A stretch of 64,000 bases of DNA from Lepidostoma basale (taxonomy: Eukaryota > Arthropoda > Insecta > Trichoptera > Lepidostomatidae): NCBI GenBank assembly GCA_022606425.2, contig JAHDVF020000522.1, positions 1-64,000 of the forward strand, read 5' to 3'. A program made the position numbers and the translations under genes. Shown here piece after piece: positions 53,335 to 63,454 of the stretch (within the stretch, counting starts at the first letter, position 1; each line of letters starts with the position of its first letter). The notes beneath the pieces are model-generated. The model did no database searches. It was not told where the DNA came from and saw only the letters and a program-made list of their open reading frames with translations.

Positions 53335-53833
53335 TAGGGTGTTTTTTTTATCGGTATACAATTCATATTCAAAATGAAAACAAAAACATATTAAAATAAC
53401 GTTAATGTCTATGATATTGGCTTTACTTAATATATAATTTTATGTCATTATTGTTTAAATATGATTTCGGGCATATGAGCGCCACGGCTAGCTCGAATGA
53501 AGCGCAATCGTGAAATCGAATTTTCGACAATTTATTGTCGTCTTTATGGGTGCGTATTATCCACTAGAGTGCACGTGGCGCGAAAACGATCCATGGTCTT
53601 CCGAATAACTTGCTCGGATCAACGATTATGTCGACCGTAAAATGGACGTAGTGCACAATTCCATGATTTTTAAAAAAATTGCACAATTCGCAAGCGCTGT
53701 TCTGACGCCAGTCTATTTATGGTGAAATGGCAAATCGTACTGACCACAAATCAACTGTCAACTGTCAAATTAATAGCCTGTAAAAACTACATTGCCAGTT
53801 TAAAAACAATGTCTCTAAAAACAACACCCTGTA
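53335..53833. mobile_element. TIR element, about 500 bp
   Basis: Left end TATAGGGTGTTTTTTT and right end, reversed, TACAGGGTGTTGTTTTT form terminal inverted repeats. The interior is less AT-rich (gcacgtggcgcgaaaacgat). No transposase frame was seen. The family cannot be named from the ends alone. Confidence 0.55.
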
Positions 53834-53849
53834 TTATTACATTATTTTA

Positions 53850-54422
53850 TGTAGTGAATGGAGCTTTAAAAATAGTTATTGGTAACTAGAATTTATCAAT
53901 GAAAGTGAAAATGACCGTTCACGATGGAGTTCTGGTCGCAACCCTTATGTATGGAAGCGAAGCATGGAACTGGCAAACGAAGGATGAGAGCAGAATAAAT
54001 GCAGTAGATAAGAGGTCCCTAAAACGTTTGTGTGGTAGAACGATGTACGACAGAATCTCAAATGCTGATATTTGAAAGGAATGTAGAGCGAAATAAGGTT
54101 CATGAACAAAATTTTGAAAGGATCGATGCGTTGGTTCGGACATACGGAGCGCATGGGTGAAGAAAGAATGGTTTAAAAAATATACGTTAATGATGTAAAT
54201 GGAGTACGAGGTCGAGGTAGACCGAGGAAAATATGGTATGGCCAAATTAATCAAATTTTAAGGTTGGTCATTTTAGAAGCCGAAAGAATCGACGTGCGTG
54301 TATGACTCGCTGTATGAATGTGGAGGAATCTACATAGGTAAGTCAGGATAGAGTAGTGTGGCGGTCCATTCTCTCTGCCTACCCCTGCGGGGAAACGGCG
54401 TGATGGTTTGTTGTTGTTACAT
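53850..54422 (+). mobile_element. RTE-B 3' end, decayed
   Basis: VNGALKIVIGN, VTVHDGVLVATLMYGSEAWN, KRSLKRLCGRTMYDRISN with stops and frameshifts, then cgtgtatgactcgctgtatg, ggaaacggcgtgatgg and a gttgtt tail. Confidence 0.9.
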
Positions 54423-54454
54423 TATTTTATCTTAAACAGTTTTGTAAGAAAGGC

Positions 54455-54715
54455 GTACATATATTTTGGCCGAAAAACTATGATACTTCAACATTATTAC
54501 TGTTAAAATTTAAAACACTGTTATAATATCACAATTTCTTTTTGTGTGTCGCGACAGCTGTTTCGCCAACCGATGTTGGCATGTTTTACAATAAAATAAA
54601 GTTTATTGTAACACCTGATGATGCCAACGTCGGTTGGCGAAACAGCTGTCACGACACTCAGTGAATAAAAAGAAATTGTGATATTATAAGTATTCAAATT
54701 TTAACAGTAAAAATA
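54455..54715. repeat. Fold-back family A palindrome, well-preserved core
   Basis: Arms 54470-54585 and 54600-54712 are inverted (aatatcacaatttctttttg..gcgacagctgtttcgccaac against ggttggcgaaacagctgtca..aaagaaattgtgatatta). Outer end ttttggccgaaaaactatga. Confidence 0.88.
54615..54650 (+). ncRNA. Hammerhead-like motif in family A
   Basis: CTGATGA at 54615-54621, one extra T, stem GCCAAC/GTTGGC with loop GTCG (54623-54638), GAAA at 54639-54642, then C-AGCT-GT and C at 54650. All invariant hammerhead core bases are present in order. The extra base after CTGATGA and a weak outer stem depart from the canonical fold, so activity is uncertain. Confidence 0.4.
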
Positions 54716-54717
54716 AT

Positions 54718-55035
54718 AATCATCAGCCTATATCCATCCACTCCTGGACGTAGACCTTCTCCATCTGCTTCTATGTCTGTCGATCCTGGGCAACATGCAT
54801 CCATGTCGTACAGGTGGTCTCTTTAATGTCGTCCCTCCATCGTAGTTTGTTGCAAAGGAGGCGTTTTGTCTATCTGTCGTCAGCGCCACGAGCGACATGG
54901 CCTGCCCAGCGCCATTTTAGCGCTACCACTCTTTGGGTAATGACCGATACTCCTGTTCTGGCTCTAATAATAATGATGTTTCTCACCCTATCCCATATAT
55001 TGATTCCCGATATTCCTCTTTCCATAACATTTTTA
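54718..55035 (-). mobile_element. LINE-8 3' end
   Basis: aataatcatcagcctatatc, actcctggacgtagacct, then reversed coding with ALKWRWAGHVARGADDR-like text (gcgacatggcctgcccagcg, ccattttagcgctaccac). Similar to LINEs very common in moth genomes (family knowledge). Confidence 0.75.
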
Positions 55036-55069
55036 TGAAGATTATCTATTTATATAATTTAAATGAAAT

Positions 55070-55200
55070 AAGACACAATATATAATTTGGTAATTAATAC
55101 GTCAGTTTTCTAGAAGTTTTATTATATTGTATGAGAATGACATGTTTCGCTCTTCTAAGGCATTATCAAATGTGACGAAACTTTAACTCGTTGTAGTTTA
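55070..55200. repeat. Family C left arm
   Basis: acgtcagttttctagaagtt and gacatgtttcgctcttctaa, ggcattatcaaatgtg. Its right arm lies at 56450-56560, so the TTAA element below sits between the arms. Confidence 0.7.
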
Positions 55201-55259
55201 TATACACTAGTGGAGCAGAATATGGTATTTAACGAAAATTGATGTGTCTTTATACATTT

Positions 55260-56030
55260 TTAACCCTTAACGTACCGTGTTCAAAACAAAACGCTCGCTC
55301 CCATGTGGTAAGTTCAGTTTACCGCTAACTTTATCTCAATATCAAGCATATGACTAGATGAATCAAAATTTAATTTATGTCATCTTGTAGGGAATTTCAT
55401 TAGGAATAGATCGATATCTATAACATACATGGATTATTTGAAAAACATATCATTATTAATTTTTATCTGGAACCATGCGATTTCTGATATGTAATGCGTC
55501 ACAGCATACGGGCGACTGGACATCGGGTATAAACTTGTCTGCGCGCCGCGGCCGGCGGGGCGAGGATAAAGGCACCTAGGCAAAATGTATAGTACGTTCA
55601 AGACAACGAGTACGTATTAATATTTGTCCCTTTTGGTAAAGTGTTAATATTTTCACAGTTCTGATATTATTAAGTTACGTGCTGCGTTTTCATCCAGTCG
55701 GTATTATTACGTACCTATTGAAAAGGTCAAAGATATAATTTATAATACGTTCAAAACAGCGAGTAAGTATTTGTCACTTTTGATAAAGTTGTAAATATTA
55801 GCAAAACAAATTCTACCTTAACACGAATGAAGGTGAGGGCAGTCTTAGAAAATATTTTTTTTTGGGATGAAGGAAGTAATTTTTTGCTTTTTTTTTATTA
55901 CGAAATATTGAGAACACTTCAATGGAGGATTACAATTTTTTTTATAATATTAGGGTCCATAGGTTTTAAGAAAATCAACTTTAAATTGGCAGTGGAAACT
56001 CAATTGACCACATGGCAACGCGACGGTTAA
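55260..56030 (-). mobile_element. TTAA-flanked (piggyBac-like) non-autonomous element, copy 2
   Basis: 771 bases bounded by TTAA (55260-55263 and 56027-56030), the near-identical reverse complement of 14858-15652, including the GC-rich patch gccgcggccggcggggcgag. A short ORF on its + strand is only a reading of the element. Confidence 0.78.
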
Positions 56031-57058
56031 CAAAGAATTATTGGGGTAGGTCCAGAAATGTTGAAAAGTGTTTCTTGAAACTCGTTAAAAATAAGTTATT
56101 TGAGGTAGGACGAAATAAAGTGTTTCTAAGAAAAACGTATTTACAAATGATTTTACATATTTCAAGGCGACTAATGATTCTAAGAATTATATATAAAATA
56201 AAATAAAATCGCCATTCTGTGTGGGTAGACTTAATATATAGAAATAAATACAGTGCAGAATCAAGAGTTCTTTGAACCTAATTATATTTCGGAACTATAT
56301 TAAAAAGTGGGGATGAATATATGTTAGATTGTTAATTAATTAAAGTTAAAATAGGGTTTTTGTAATTCTTATTTATTTCAAATTGTTCCAATAGGTTAAG
56401 ATTGTACCCTTTATTATGAATGTGTAGCGGAATTGGTACGTTATTTGGATCTTAAACTTCTAGAAAACTGACGTTTTCATTGGTATTAATTATTTAATAT
56501 GGAGTTTTACATCATTGTTCAAGAAACAATAAATGAATATTTATTGTTTCTAATACACTTTTAGACTGTTGAATTTATTTTCTGTTTTAAATTTACGAGC
56601 TACAACTAGTAATTCTTATTAATTATAATAGTTGCAGTCCGTGAAATATTCACAGAAGTAAATATTTTCTACCATTTAAACATTTTGTTCACTTTATAAA
56701 CGTAACCAATAAGTTTTATTTTTAAATATTAATTAAAAAATAATGTCACAATTAACAATACCAAATTGTTGTCATGCTGTTTACTATACTACTCATACAT
56801 CAATATTCAGAACAAAATTCAGAATCAGAACAAAATTCAAAGAAGCGTTCCCATCTCGCTCTCTTGTATTCAAATTATTCTCGCACTCTTGATGACATTC
56901 GGAATTTGCTTATTTGTATAACGATGTATTTATTGTATATATTCTATATTATTGTATTCTCAACTCGCAAATATCTATTTATTTTGATATTTGAAATTTC
57001 ATGGTAGAAGTTCATTGTAAATAGAGAAAATAAGAAAAAATAGTTAAATATTTCTATA
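56031..57058. other. AT-rich DNA with family C right arm
   Basis: Family C end at 56450-56560 (cttctagaaaactgacgttt, tcattgttcaagaaacaata), matching 24555-24640. The rest is unassigned. Confidence 0.45.
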
Positions 57059-57066
57059 TTGTATAG

Positions 57067-57630
57067 AATTTTGATAGGTGTACAAATAAACTTTTCATTT
57101 GTTCCAATGACAATTTGAATTATTTCTTCAATATTATTTTTGAGTTCTTGCTGGTTAAGTGCCTAATTACAGCCAATTTAAAAAACGGTGGATACGTGTA
57201 ACATAAATTAAATATACACAAAAGTCCGGATCGTCCATGTCAACATGTGCAACATCGAAAAAAAACATTATGTGTTATTACTTTATGTGCTTAATTTAAA
57301 AAAACGGTGGATACGTGGAACATAAATTAAATAGACAATATGTGCACCATCTAAAAATAACATTTTGTGTTAAATTATTTTTATTTTGTTATTTTTATTT
57401 TATATCATTGTATTTAATATTATTTGTTTTAGATTTATTTTGTGGGTGTTGGACGATCGAAGTATGCGCGGGAGATGCCTATTGGTGGCGATGAGGTTCG
57501 CAACCCATCACACCGCGTCTCCCGCGGGGCGAAAAGAGAAGGATAGAGTGTCGCCTCAGGAAAAGTGTGACAGTCCATTCTTTCTGCCTACCCTTTCGGG
57601 GAAACGGCGTGATGGTTAGTTAGGTTAGTT
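57067..57630 (+). mobile_element. NE-C insertion, 8-bp TSD
   Basis: Flanked by TTGTATAG (57059-57066, 57631-57638). 5'-truncated relative to 18353. It has two middle units (acggtggatacgtg at about 57186 and 57304), the ttggtggcgatgaggttcgc block and an RTE-A-like end with gttagttaggttagt tail. Confidence 0.88.
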
Positions 57631-57638
57631 TTGTATAG

Positions 57639-57809
57639 TGCATCTTTTAGTGGCAGCGATTTGTCGGAACCGGTCGAAGATATTGAGAATATCTGCTCAT
57701 TTCTTTGCATCATACTTAATTACATTGACTCACGGTTTGCATATTATTATTATTATTAATATTATTTTGTTGAATCGCTATTTTACATAAAATATAATAC
57801 AATATAAGG
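57639..57809. other. AT-rich DNA, nothing recognised
   Basis: Short attatt-rich run near 57742. Confidence 0.35.
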
Positions 57810-58540
57810 GTATAGCTATCATATTGATTCTCAAGACATATGAAAGGTAGCTTATCTTCTTTTTCTTCTTCCTCAGCCTATTCCCGTCCACTCCTGGACA
57901 AAGGCCTCCTCCATTCGCTTCCATGTCACTCTGTCTTGTGCAGACTGCATCCAGGTTATTCTGACATGTCTGTTCAGATCATCCTTCCACCATAGTTGCG
58001 GTCGCCCTGAACTTCTCTTTGCCATCCACGGTCTCCAAGTCAACAGTCTTCTTGCCCATTGCCATTTTAGAGTCGCCACCAGGTAGATAATGCCAATGAC
58101 CTTTGTTTTTTCTCTCACGTATCGTTTCTGACTCTGTATCGTAGGCTTATTCCCAACATGGCTCTTTCTATGGCTCTTTGGGTCACTCGTAGTTTCTCGG
58201 CACTTTGTTTGGACAATGTTACAGTTTTACGACCATAAGTACCAACTGGCAGAACACAGGCTTCATAGACTTTTCGTTTCAGGTTGATGGGTATTTTCCG
58301 ATTTTAAGGATAACTGTAACCCATTTTTCCGAAAGCTGCCCAGCTTAGTCCAATTCTTCTCTTGAGCTCTGTGGTTTGGTTATCTTATCTTGGTAGCTTA
58401 TCTATCGCCATTTTATTGTCACGTGAATTCTTTACCGGATCACAAACAGTGCGACAGTCACACTGCCATCTCCGGGAATCGAACCCGGGACCTTCGGTGT
58501 GATATTCAAAGCACTTTGGTCTCGGTAACGAAGGTCGTCA
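57810..58540 (-). mobile_element. SINE-A split by a LINE
   Basis: The reversed SINE-A 3' body (tattgattctcaagacatat..ggtagcttatct) at 57815-57857 continues at 58392 (ggtagcttatctatcgccat..ttgtcacgtgaattc) through the reversed head ending aacgaaggtcgtca. The 12-base GGTAGCTTATCT is present on both sides of the LINE. Confidence 0.88.
57858..58391 (-). mobile_element. LINE-9 3' end inserted in SINE-A, 12-bp TSD
   Basis: GAA-type tail reversed (tctttttcttcttc) at the left, then the reverse frame LRVTQRAIERAM-like text, KTKVIGIIYLVATLKWQWAR, RLLTWRPWMAKRSSGRPQLW and WMQSAQDRVTWKRMEEAFV. This is an arthropod LINE C-terminus. TSD GGTAGCTTATCT (57846-57857, 58392-58403). Confidence 0.92.
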
Positions 58541-59018
58541 TTATGAACACTTATTTTTTTTTAATTTTAGATCCGAACCGGCTAGTATAGATATGGAGGA
58601 AGTAGAAAATATATGAAATATAAGGGTGTAAGTACCCGTGATAAGGGTAATTCTACACGAACCTCACATTAAAACGGGCACATCTTGGCTGATGTCAGAA
58701 AAACGTATGAAAAAGCCACGAAACACTTCAAAGAATTTGTCAAATTGAAAGTAAGCCGGCGTGTAAACTGCGTGAGAGTGAGAGGGGAGTATTCTTAATT
58801 TATATGTGAAATGCCGTCTGTAATTTAGAGCAATACAGAAAATTCTCGGTATAACATGTTATTTCTGCGAAATATTACATAGAATTTGTTTTAAAGTGAA
58901 ACAAAAAGAAATGGTCATAGTTTTAAATCTGAGACTTTTTCAATTACAAAAGTATATTGTTTGTACTTTATGAGGTTTACTTATTGTTTCTTGTATAGTG
59001 ATGAAAAACTCCCATTAA
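58541..59018. other. AT-rich DNA, nothing recognised
   Basis: No gene or repeat seen. Confidence 0.4.
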
Positions 59019-59019
59019 A

Positions 59020-59635
59020 TAATTAAACAAACAAACAAACAACCCAATAAGACATTTCCCAGCAGGGGTAGGGAAAAGAAGGCAGGAGAGTGAACCGCCA
59101 CACTACTTTATCCTGACACACCTCTCTAGATTCCTCCACATTCATACAACGAGTCATACACGCACGTCGATTCTTCCGACGTCTAGCATGACCAACCTTT
59201 AACATTTGATTAATTTGGTCATGCCATGTTTTGCTCGGTCAACCTCGACTCCGTGCTCCATTAAAATCATTATCGTATACTTTTTTTAAACTATTATTTC
59301 TCCATCCATGCGCTCCATATGTCCAAACCAACGCAGCGATCTTTTCATAATTTTGGTTATAATACCTTCTTCCGCTCTACATTCCTTTCTTATTTGTTAC
59401 TCGCACCAACCCTTCTTTCGACGACACTGTCCGTTCAGCGTGAACGTGCTACGTAAATACACACATTCACTCACCTACTCCAAGTTCTTTTCTTTTACAC
59501 TTTTGTTACAAACTGTCATTTGCTCTTCCCTTTCAATAACCTTCACATTTGACCTTCCGACATTCGTAATTAAATAGTTTGACTTGTATACCACATACAT
59601 TCCCGACACCAAGACTTTTACCGCACCATCAAATA
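59020..59635 (-). mobile_element. RTE-B 3' half, decayed
   Basis: Reversed tail aacaaacaaacaaacaaccc, then gtcatacacgcacgtcgatt, ccatatgtccaaaccaacgc and the reversed MTVCNISVN-type region near 59510. Long internal deletions. Confidence 0.88.
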
Positions 59636-59804
59636 TTTGAGAATACCTTAGAAGTGTGGATCATGTCATTTCATATAAACATTAATTTATTTCCTAGAAG
59701 AGAAATGTTTTTATTCATATTAATTATTATGATGAATATTTTAAAATATTATGAGTAAGTTACCGAACTTTTATTAAGTAACATACGAGTACTCGTAAGT
59801 ACAT

Positions 59805-59960
59805 CGCAGTTTGATTGTCACACTGTCTCTTGTCTGGTGTAGAATTTACGTGACAATAAAATGTCGATCTACGTGTCATGAGAATCAATATGAAAGATAT
59901 ACCCTTTATATTGATTTGGCTCGCGCTGTAACGATGTAAAGAGCGATTCAACAATAATAA
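59805..59960 (+). mobile_element. SINE-A variant with alternative 3' end
   Basis: gattgtcacactgtctcttg, gtagaatttacgtgacaata, then gatttggctcgcgctgtaac and gagcgattcaacaat instead of the usual end. Sister 3' end at 26936. Confidence 0.72.
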
Positions 59961-60284
59961 TACAAACGGATATGAATTCAATGAACCAAGAAAATATGTT
60001 GTCTATCGTATCTTCAAATCTTTTTTTTACAGTCCTTTCACTGGTATTGCCGTATTTATTCTTAAATTTATATTCTACTTGGGTTTTACTTTGTCTTTAT
60101 TTCAATTTCAAATAGTCGAAATTTTGTCTCAGAATTTGCATACATACAAACTTACTTACAATATTTAATGCCATGAAATATCTGTTCCCACAACCAAATT
60201 CCAATATCTTGTATGACTTTCTTGCCATAATCCATCTTCATCTATCTAGCATTCTTAAGGGGTTACACTGGATTTTATTTATCC
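59961..60284. other. AT-rich DNA, nothing recognised
   Basis: No signal. Confidence 0.35.
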
Positions 60285-60500
60285 ATTGCAGGTTATCAAT
60301 TCAAGGATTAATTTTATCTCAATAGAGACGAAGATGCAAACTGGAAACTGAATAAAGTGATCGAGGTGTTAACAGGACTTATGACCCATTGGTTAGGTTA
60401 AGCGCGCGCTTTATGTAATTACAACATTCCCCATTCCACCTTTCTTATGACCACCATGTCTGAAAAATTTTTTAGAAGTTGCATATATATTTAAGTATTA
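60285..60500 (+). repeat. Family H single arm
   Basis: aaggattaattttatctcaa, gacttatgacccattggtta and catgtctgaaaaatttttta. Confidence 0.75.
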
Positions 60501-61130
60501 ACCTGTCCGGGTAAGAATTTAATTTTTTTATAATTTTATATTATAGTCAATGCTATAAGCAACACATTTTTGAATAAAAAAATATTTACACCAGTAAACA
60601 TGCTTCATATCAAAATTTTAGATATTTTATTTCATGGGAAGTACTAGTGATATTTTAGAAAAAAAAATTGTTTTAAGCGCGGACGTTCATGTACGCCCAT
60701 ACTCCTCTGTTGAAAGTTTTGTTTGGACGACCATGTACGGCCATACTCCCGGACATGTTAAATGAAAAAATATTTTTTACGAATATTATAAAATGGTGGC
60801 ACCGAAGCCATTCTCAACTTTTTGATTTTGAGGCGCTCTGCGACACGAAGTATAACTGGTGCAAATTCGAATCGAGGTAAATAAATACAAATCACTTAAT
60901 CTAAATGCTTATAGCTAGAGAAACACGTTCGGGATTTCAAAAGTATTGATTCGGAGCATTCCGACGCGTTTGGGGAAGAGTTTAAAATTTCAATAAAAAA
61001 AATAATTTTACAAATAATAAACCTTTTGCCTCTTAATATAGAAGGTTCAAAGTATATTTAAAGCGTATACAAAAATAACGATTCTTTGCAAAATTTTCAG
61101 TGATGTTACCCCTTAATATATTATTTTTAT
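60501..61130. other. Intronic DNA with a small repeated motif
   Basis: catgtacgcccatactcctc (60689) and catgtacggccatactcccg (60732) are near-identical 43 bases apart, within a 63-codon frame (60689-60880) that ends beside aggtaaat. No family recognised. Confidence 0.35.
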
Positions 61131-61132
61131 TT

Positions 61133-61333
61133 TAAAAAAATCTTACACCAAGGATTTATATCAATGATATTAGAAATTATTTTATAATCTGAAGATTGAT
61201 TGAATTGAAATGTGAGCAGAAAATAGCTAATTATTATGAAGAAGGAATCTTGTGGTATCTAGGCTTGAATCCGTATCCTCTGGATCAGGATCCAAGCATT
61301 CTATCCTCTAGAGTATAGACCACCACCCGGTTA
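61133..61333 (-). mobile_element. SINE-B
   Basis: Reversed 3' part caaggatttatatcaatgat, aatgtgagcagaaaatagct, and reversed head ggatcaggatccaagcattc..agaccaccacccgg. Confidence 0.85.
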
Positions 61334-61544
61334 TATTATATTTTATTATCATAGTCTTATAATTACTTTTTCCCACTCTTACCACAGCAGTATTCATATA
61401 GTAGCTATATCATAACTAGTTTACCACGTAATTCATTCACTTTGTTTTAACAGAGTAATATTTGTAATTGAATATCAAATTTAAAAAATATATAATTGTA
61501 TGAATTTACTGAAATTTTTTCATGGAAATTCATGTTTAATAGTA
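61334..61544. other. AT-rich DNA, nothing recognised
   Basis: No signal. Confidence 0.35.
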
Positions 61545-61855
61545 ATGAAATAAAACGATAATGAAAACAAAAAAAATAATGATGCAAAATGTCTTTATTA
61601 TTATGTATTTAGTGTGCTTATGTTTGTGTTCTTGTGTTTACTTGTGTTTATGTTCGACCGGTTTCGGCAGCTTGCTGCCATCTTCTAGTCTGATCATGGC
61701 AGCAAGCTGTCGAAACCGGTCGAACATAAACACAAGTGAAAGCACACTAAATACATAATACGAGTAATAAATAAATTTGTATAATTATTTTTATTGTTTT
61801 CATTATTTCAAATGAACTTCTATTAAGAAATTTCAATTAAAAACATTAATTATTT
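61545..61855. repeat. Fold-back family E palindrome
   Basis: Arms tttagtgtgcttatg..gttcgaccggtttcggcagc and gctgtcgaaaccggtcgaac..agcacactaaatacat meet at tcttctagtctgatcatggc. The reverse core has a perfect GGCAGC-AA-GCTGCC hairpin before GAAAC-CG-GTC. Confidence 0.85.
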
Positions 61856-62030
61856 AAATAAAACGATATTTTATGACTACTTCTACTTTTGTCTTTATTT
61901 TGCTTAGTTAATTTTACTTAGTTTGCTAGTATCGACATACTGATGAAACTGTTGTTAACTGACTCCTTTATAAACATACAGATAAGGGGTAACAAACATG
62001 ATTATATACAAAAATAATGATTTTAATTTT
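61856..62030. repeat. Family D unit, diverged
   Basis: aaataaaacgatattttatg, ctacttctacttttgtcttt, agtttgctagtatcgacata and taacaaacatgattatatac. It ends about 80 bases before the catalytic-loop exon. Confidence 0.6.
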
Positions 62031-62110
62031 TTTATTAACACCATACAAATTTCGTACGGTTAGTTTTCTTCATGCTTTGCCTTAGTGAATTTCTGTTCCT
62101 CTGATTTCAG

Positions 62111-62250
62111 ATAATTCACCGAGATCTTGCAGCGCGAAACATCCTGATCACCGAAGAACACGTGTGTAAGGTGGCTGATTTCGGGTTCGCCAGAGATGTC
62201 ATTACGTCACACGTTTACGAAAGGAAAAGCGAAGGGCGATTACCTATTAG
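62111..62250 (+). CDS. Cad96Ca: Cad96Ca-like exon: catalytic loop, DFG, activation loop
   Basis: A 140-base exon, phase 0 to 2, with acceptor ctgatttcag and donor AG|GTAAGA. It encodes [36 protein letters not shown] and [10 protein letters not shown], and the split codon should be arginine. HRDLAARN is the tyrosine-kinase catalytic loop with catalytic Asp. DFG binds magnesium. The tyrosine in [10 protein letters not shown] lies where the activation-loop autophosphorylation site is expected. The following exon (expected to begin with the WMA motif) is outside the window. Confidence 0.97.
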
Positions 62251-62332
62251 GTAAGATATTTTTAGCAGAAAGCATCCAATTATTATAAGTTAACACTAAT
62301 AACAAATTATGTATTAATCGAAATCGTTATAT

Positions 62333-62590
62333 TTATTTATTTATTGATCATTTATCAAGTACATGGTTTTAATACCTCCCAACTGGGGACACGTTCTAGG
62401 GAGGTATTTTTTGCACTTTAATATAATATAATCTCATTCAAAATACAAATTTAGGGAACAATTAATTAACAAGAATAACGAAACATAACTTAAAGTGAAA
62501 TAATTTGAATTTGTCTTATAAAATATATTATAACAATTTTCTAAAACTAATCATTAAATTTTTTACACTAGTTAAATGCAAATAAAATTT
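62333..62590 (+). repeat. Repeat R1, copy 2
   Basis: Matches 1037-1290 in the same orientation (ttgatcatttatcaagtaca, ggttttaatacctcccaact, gaatttgtcttataaaatat). Confidence 0.65.
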
Positions 62591-62609
62591 ATGTATTATA
62601 TAATATTAC

Positions 62610-63147
62610 AAACAAACAAAAACAAAACAAAAACCATCACGCCGTTTCCCCGCAGGGGTAGGCAGAGAGAATGGACCGCCACACTACTCTATCCTGGCAC
62701 ACCTCTCTAGCTTCCTCCACATTCATACATCGAGTCATACACGCACGTCGATTCTTCCGGCTTCTGAAATGACCAACTTTTAATATTTGATTAATTTGGT
62801 CATGCCATGTTTTCCTCGGTCTACCTCGACTCCTTACTCCATTCACATCGCCAACGTATACCCTTTTAACCATTCTTTCTTCACCCATGCGCTCCATATG
62901 TCCGAACCAACGAAGCGAACCTTTCATAATTTTGTTCATAATACCTTCTTTCGCTCTACACTCTTTCCTAATATCAGCATTTGAGATTCTGTCGTACATC
63001 GTTCTACCGCACATACGTCTTAGGGACCTCATCTCTACCGCATTTATTCTGCTCTCATCTTTCTTCTGCCAGTTCCATGCTTCGCTTCCATACATAAGGG
63101 TTGGAACCAGAACTCCATTGTGAACGGCCATTTTCGCTTTCATTGAT
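62610..63147 (-). mobile_element. RTE-B 3' end, young
   Basis: Reverse frame of 168 codons is unbroken: MKAKMAVHNGVLVPTLMYG..CRAKEGIMNKIMKGSLRWF..AYPCGETA. It differs from the 35616-36718 copy at about 6 of 168 residues. Reversed tail cgg-type UTR with aacaaaaccatcacg at the left. Near-identity implies recent RTE-B activity. Confidence 0.93.
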
Positions 63148-63454
63148 AAATTATTATATTATATATATTATATAATATTATATTATATTAATTGATAGTT
63201 AAGGTATGATTATTGTGGATACCTTTCAAGATTCTTCTCAAAAAAAATGTTGAAATAAAACATGTTACGACCAATGTTTCTTCTTTTAACTTTGTACACA
63301 ACACCAAATTTACTAAAAAAACTTGTTTCGGACAAGCAAGCCCAATACAAGCAAGACAAGTGATATAAATATATTATATAAAAAATAATTCTTCATATAA
63401 AGCACCCACTTTGTGGTTAGACATTTAAAAAAATTAAATAAATAAAACAACTTT

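Larger units (their letters stand above)
39703..62110 (+). other. Cad96Ca: Intron of Cad96Ca-like gene, about 22.4 kb
   Basis: Bounded by GTGAGT and tgatttcag, phase 0. It falls between the helix ending LSSKG and the catalytic loop starting IIHRD, the expected contiguous sequence, so no exon is missing. It contains most LINE families, the DNA transposons and many fold-back repeats. Confidence 0.9.
9272..62250 (+). other. Cad96Ca: Cad96Ca-like receptor tyrosine kinase locus (partial gene)
   Basis: Five exons on the + strand join in frame to a tyrosine kinase domain from upstream of the glycine-rich loop to the activation loop. Neighbour phases match at every junction (0/0, 0/1, 1/0, 0/0) and the last exon ends in phase 2. 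The text DILGEGAFGQVWRCEAT, the RASRAERHYGN insert and the DFGFARDV activation segment fit the Cad96Ca/Stitcher family from family knowledge. In flies Stitcher acts at the epidermal surface in wound repair, and a moth CAD96CA has been reported as a cell-surface juvenile hormone receptor. The ectodomain, transmembrane segment and C-lobe end are outside the window. Introns make up nearly all of the span. Confidence 0.9.
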
